Of a stretch of 14,710 nucleotides of DNA, positions 12,730 through 14,710 are shown piece after piece. Both the position numbers and the translations under genes were made by a program. Within the stretch, counting starts at the first letter, position 1. Each line of letters begins with the position of its first letter. The DNA is from an uncultured Clostridia bacterium (GTDB taxonomy: Bacteria; Bacillota; Clostridia; Oscillospirales; Acutalibacteraceae). The notes below the pieces were generated by a model. The model was not told the origin of the DNA. It saw nothing but the letters and a program-made list of their open reading frames with translations, and searched no databases. Location: contig CAMJHI010000030.1 in the NCBI GenBank assembly GCA_946405475.1, forward strand, positions 1 to 14,710. Direction: 5' to 3'.

Positions 12730-13098
12730 ATGGATAAAATTATTATAAAAAGGCTGCGGGTGTTCGCCCGCCACGGCGTGAATGAAGAAGAAACGGTTTT
12801 CGGCCAGCATTTTGTTCTGGATATTGAGGCGCAGGCCGATCTGACCCGGGCCGGTCTGACCGATGAGCTTGACGACACGGTCAGCTACGCGCAGATCATC
12901 AAAACCGCGCGCCGCGTGATGACCGAACAGAACGACAAGCTGCTTGAACGCGCCGCCCGGCGGGTGGCGGACGCGCTGCTGGCGGAATTTGACCGCATCG
13001 AAACGGTGAAGATCCGGCTGATGAAGCCGGACGCGCCGATCAAGGCGGAATTCGACTACGTTGCCATTGAAACGGAAAGGACAAGAGAAACCGTATGA
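12730..13098 (+). CDS. folB: Dihydroneopterin aldolase
   Basis: FolB cleaves 7,8-dihydroneopterin to 6-hydroxymethyl-7,8-dihydropterin and glycolaldehyde, and may also epimerise it. The 122-residue protein has HGVNEEETVFGQHF (15-28) with the conserved Glu, Tyr53, the LLER segment with Glu73 and KPDAPI with Lys99, the expected catalytic lysine. AGGGG lies about 8 bases before the ATG at 12730, five bases after folP. Its stop overlaps the folK start by four bases (ATGA). Confidence 0.95.
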   Translation: MDKIIIKRLRVFARHGVNEEETVFGQHFVLDIEAQADLTRAGLTDELDDTVSYAQIIKTARRVMTEQNDKLLERAARRVADALLAEFDRIETVKIRLMKPDAPIKAEFDYVAIETERTRETV

Positions 13099-13589
13099 AT
13101 ACAGCAGTGATCGGATTGGGATCAAACATGGGCGACCGCAAAAAGAACCTGGACGACGCCGTCCGGGCGCTTTCTCTGCTGCCGCGCACCAAAGTCGCCA
13201 AGGCCTCGAAGATCTATCAGACCAAGCCGCTCGGCTACGACGATCAGAATGATTTTTACAACGCCGTCATTCTGGTGGAAACCGAGCTTTCGCCGCAGGC
13301 GCTGCTGGGCGGATGCCTGGGCATCGAGGCGGCGCTGGGGCGCATCCGCCTGATCAAAAACGGCCCGCGCATCATCGACCTCGACCTGCTGCTTTACGAA
13401 AACTGCCACTTTGACAACTACGAGCTGACCCTGCCGCACCCGCGCATCAAGGAACGCGCCTTTGTCATGCGCCCGCTGCTCGACCTGTTCCCCGACGGGC
13501 GCGCCCCCGGCTTTTATTTTCTGATGCACCTGCGGGAGCTGGGCACCGACGGCGTGGAGGAAACCGACGAAACGCTCCGCCTGCCGTAA
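13095..13589 (+). CDS. folK: 6-hydroxymethyl-7,8-dihydropterin pyrophosphokinase (HPPK)
   Basis: FolK transfers pyrophosphate from ATP to 6-hydroxymethyl-7,8-dihydropterin, feeding FolP. The 164-residue protein has GLGSNMGDR (7-15), the substrate loop DQNDFYNAV (50-58), LGRIRLIKNGPR (81-92) and IDLDLLLY (94-101) with the Mg-binding Asp95 and Asp97, at the same numbers as in E. coli HPPK. The PHPR..ERAFV tail segment is also present. It is translationally coupled to folB by ATGA overlap and completes the four-gene folate cluster. Downstream is a stem-loop with no U-run. Confidence 0.97.
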   Translation: MNTAVIGLGSNMGDRKKNLDDAVRALSLLPRTKVAKASKIYQTKPLGYDDQNDFYNAVILVETELSPQALLGGCLGIEAALGRIRLIKNGPRIIDLDLLLYENCHFDNYELTLPHPRIKERAFVMRPLLDLFPDGRAPGFYFLMHLRELGTDGVEETDETLRLP

Positions 13590-13602
13590 GAAATTGTAAA
13601 TA

Positions 13603-13623
13603 GGCTGTTAATTTCAAACAGCC
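13603..13623 (+). terminator. Weak stem-loop at end of the folate genes
   Basis: GGCTGTT (13603-13609) pairs perfectly with AACAGCC (13617-13623) around a 7-base loop, 13 bases after the folK stop. The following sequence (GCGCTGTC) is not U-rich, so this is at best a partial or factor-assisted terminator. Confidence 0.45.
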
Positions 13624-13721
13624 GCGCTGTCAAATTATCCGACACAATGACCGATAACGCCGCGGATTTTGCGGTAAATGATGGCAAATCTCATAATTCT
13701 TCAGTTTTTTTGAAAAAATGT

Positions 13722-13750
13722 TTGACTAAATTATGAACATTTGGTATACT
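13722..13750 (+). promoter_or_regulatory. Sigma-A promoter for the DUF4474-like gene
   Basis: TTGACT (13722-13727) and TATACT (13745-13750) are separated by 17 bases, close matches to both consensus boxes. It separates this gene from the folate operon. A 10-bp palindrome, GATCATGATC (13772-13781), lies between it and the AAAGGAG SD and could be an operator or chance. Confidence 0.85.
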
Positions 13751-13797
13751 GTCCGTGTAGTACCCGAATGGGATCATGATCAAAGGAGATTGTTTGA

Positions 13798-14710
13798 ATG
13801 AAGAAGAATATCATTCTCTACGTTGTCGCCGGCGCTGTTGTTCTGGCAGGGCTTGTGACCGGCGGCGTGATCGTAGGCAAAAAGGTAATGAACAAGGCCG
13901 AGGGAACGACCGAAGCCATCACGCAGGCCTTCAATCAGGAAGCTGAGCCGATGGATTACACGCTTCCCGACGCGCCCGAGGCGCTCGAAACCGAAGAGCC
14001 CACCACCGATGATGACGGCAACCTGATCGAGCTGGTGACCGACAAAGAGGGCAAGACCCTGCAGGCCGTGATCGAAACCAAAGCCAACGGCGAAGTCGTG
14101 ACCAAGGCCAACGGCGAAAAGGTGACCAAAAAGCCCACCGCCACCAAGGCGCCCGCCAAAGCGGCGGCCACCACCAAGGCCAACGGCAAAACGGCAGCCA
14201 CCACCAAGGCCAGCGGCGAAAAAGCCACCACCAAAACCAACAAAGCGGCCGGCACCAACGGCACCCTCGTTTACAATGACGACGGCACGGCGAGCATCGT
14301 CAAATCCGACGGCACCGTCGCCCTGAACTATTCCTACTCCGAAGCGGGCAACTACTTCTACACCGACGATAACCCCTGGCAGAGAAACCTCGGCTTCAAC
14401 CGTCTTTACGATATGGGCGCCGCCTTCACCTGCATGTATTACGACACGGTCCGTGTGAAATACAGCTACGGCAACTACGACTGGATGATCCAGATGTGGA
14501 AGGGTCAGTACGGCCTGATCTTCATCGGCTCCGAAATCGGCCTGTATTATAAAGACAAGGCCAAGAGCACCGAGCATTACAACTGCGCGACCGAAGACAT
14601 GGAGCTGAACATGCAGATGTCGCTGTACCGCAACGGCAGCAAGCTCTTCACCCGTCCCTACGCGCCGCACTGGTGGATCACCGCCTTCGTGCCCGGCAAG
14701 CTGACCAAGT
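13798..14710 (+). CDS. Membrane-anchored protein with repeat linker and DUF4474-like domain (3' end missing)
   Basis: Only the first 304 residues are in the window. Residues 4-27 form a signal anchor; 35-70 are acidic; 70-150 are a repetitive Lys/Thr/Ala/Asn-Gly linker (TKANGEVVTKANGEKVTK, then two TTKA[NS]G units). From about 185 on is a folded domain with NYFYTDDNPWQRNLGFNRLY, DWMIQMWKGQYGL and GSEIGLYYKD, which I recognise as DUF4474-like, a domain of unknown function common in Clostridia. Start ATG 13798 follows AAAGGAG and a good promoter. The protein is probably extracellular, tethered to the membrane, with the linker reaching through the cell wall. Function unknown; the domain name is from memory of the motif. 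Confidence 0.85.
   Translation, partial: MKKNIILYVVAGAVVLAGLVTGGVIVGKKVMNKAEGTTEAITQAFNQEAEPMDYTLPDAPEALETEEPTTDDDGNLIELVTDKEGKTLQAVIETKANGEVVTKANGEKVTKKPTATKAPAKAAATTKANGKTAATTKASGEKATTKTNKAAGTNGTLVYNDDGTASIVKSDGTVALNYSYSEAGNYFYTDDNPWQRNLGFNRLYDMGAAFTCMYYDTVRVKYSYGNYDWMIQMWKGQYGLIFIGSEIGLYYKDKAKSTEHYNCATEDMELNMQMSLYRNGSKLFTRPYAPHWWITAFVPGKLTK
14164..14223 (+). repeat. 30-bp tandem repeat in the linker-coding region
   Basis: Two 30-base units (14164-14193 and 14194-14223) are nearly identical, both encoding an AATTKA[NS]G[KE]-type decapeptide; a decayed third unit follows. CCACCAAGGC recurs exactly 30 bases apart (14171, 14201). Such units often change copy number by slippage, altering linker length. 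Confidence 0.75.

Noticed and set aside
13701..13720. T-run followed by A-run before the last promoter, as a terminator
   Set aside because: The possible stem is almost only A-T pairs with little loop, and it more likely serves as an AT-rich upstream element of the promoter.
1..14710. CRISPR array, tRNA, rRNA or insertion sequence
   Set aside because: No regularly spaced direct repeats with unique spacers, no tRNA cloverleaf or rRNA motifs and no transposase were seen.

Overview
The window looks like chromosomal DNA of a GC-rich Gram-positive Firmicute, most likely a gut-type Clostridia (Oscillospiraceae/Ruminococcaceae-like). The reasons are the Firmicute order ylxM-ffh-rpsP-khpA-rimM-trmD, sigma-A style promoters and strong AGGAGG ribosome binding sites, and lipid- or membrane-anchored surface proteins with Thr/Lys/Asn-Gly-rich linkers and a DUF4474-like domain. 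This assignment is inferred from gene content; no 16S or tRNA gene is present.

Layout. Bases 1-87 hold a modular palindromic repeat-like element. Bases 88-5069 (minus strand) form one tightly packed operon, read right to left: ylxM, ffh, rpsP, khpA, rimM, trmD, then two half-size chromate-transporter (CHR) genes. The last three genes are joined by overlaps of 4 to 11 bp. The CHR pair sits where rplS (L19) usually follows trmD. A textbook promoter (TTGACA-17-TATAAT) drives ylxM. ylxM and ffh both appear to start with UUG.

Bases 5070-5325 are a divergent promoter region. To its right, on the plus strand, are a lipoprotein predicted to be a seven-bladed beta-propeller with a repetitive NADG/ANGD linker; a phosphoglucomutase/phosphomannomutase; a 76-residue membrane or secreted peptide whose C terminus resembles an SPxTG sortase signal; a LytR-CpsA-Psr (LCP)-like membrane protein lacking typical catalytic arginines; and a membrane-anchored transglutaminase-like protein with an intact Cys-His-Asp triad. 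These look like cell-envelope functions.

The folate set folE-folP-folB-folK follows directly (11346-13589), with spacings between a 5-base gap and 4-base overlaps. It covers GTP to dihydroneopterin triphosphate, dihydroneopterin aldolase, HPPK and dihydropteroate synthase. After a 208-base gap with its own consensus promoter, a membrane-anchored protein with a tandem-repeat linker and a DUF4474-like domain runs off the right end.

Most of the window is housekeeping. The best leads are the repeat element at the left edge, the CHR pair inside the trmD operon, the small SPATG peptide / degenerate LCP / transglutaminase cassette, the shared repetitive linker in two distant surface proteins, and the unusual loop 2 of dihydropteroate synthase.
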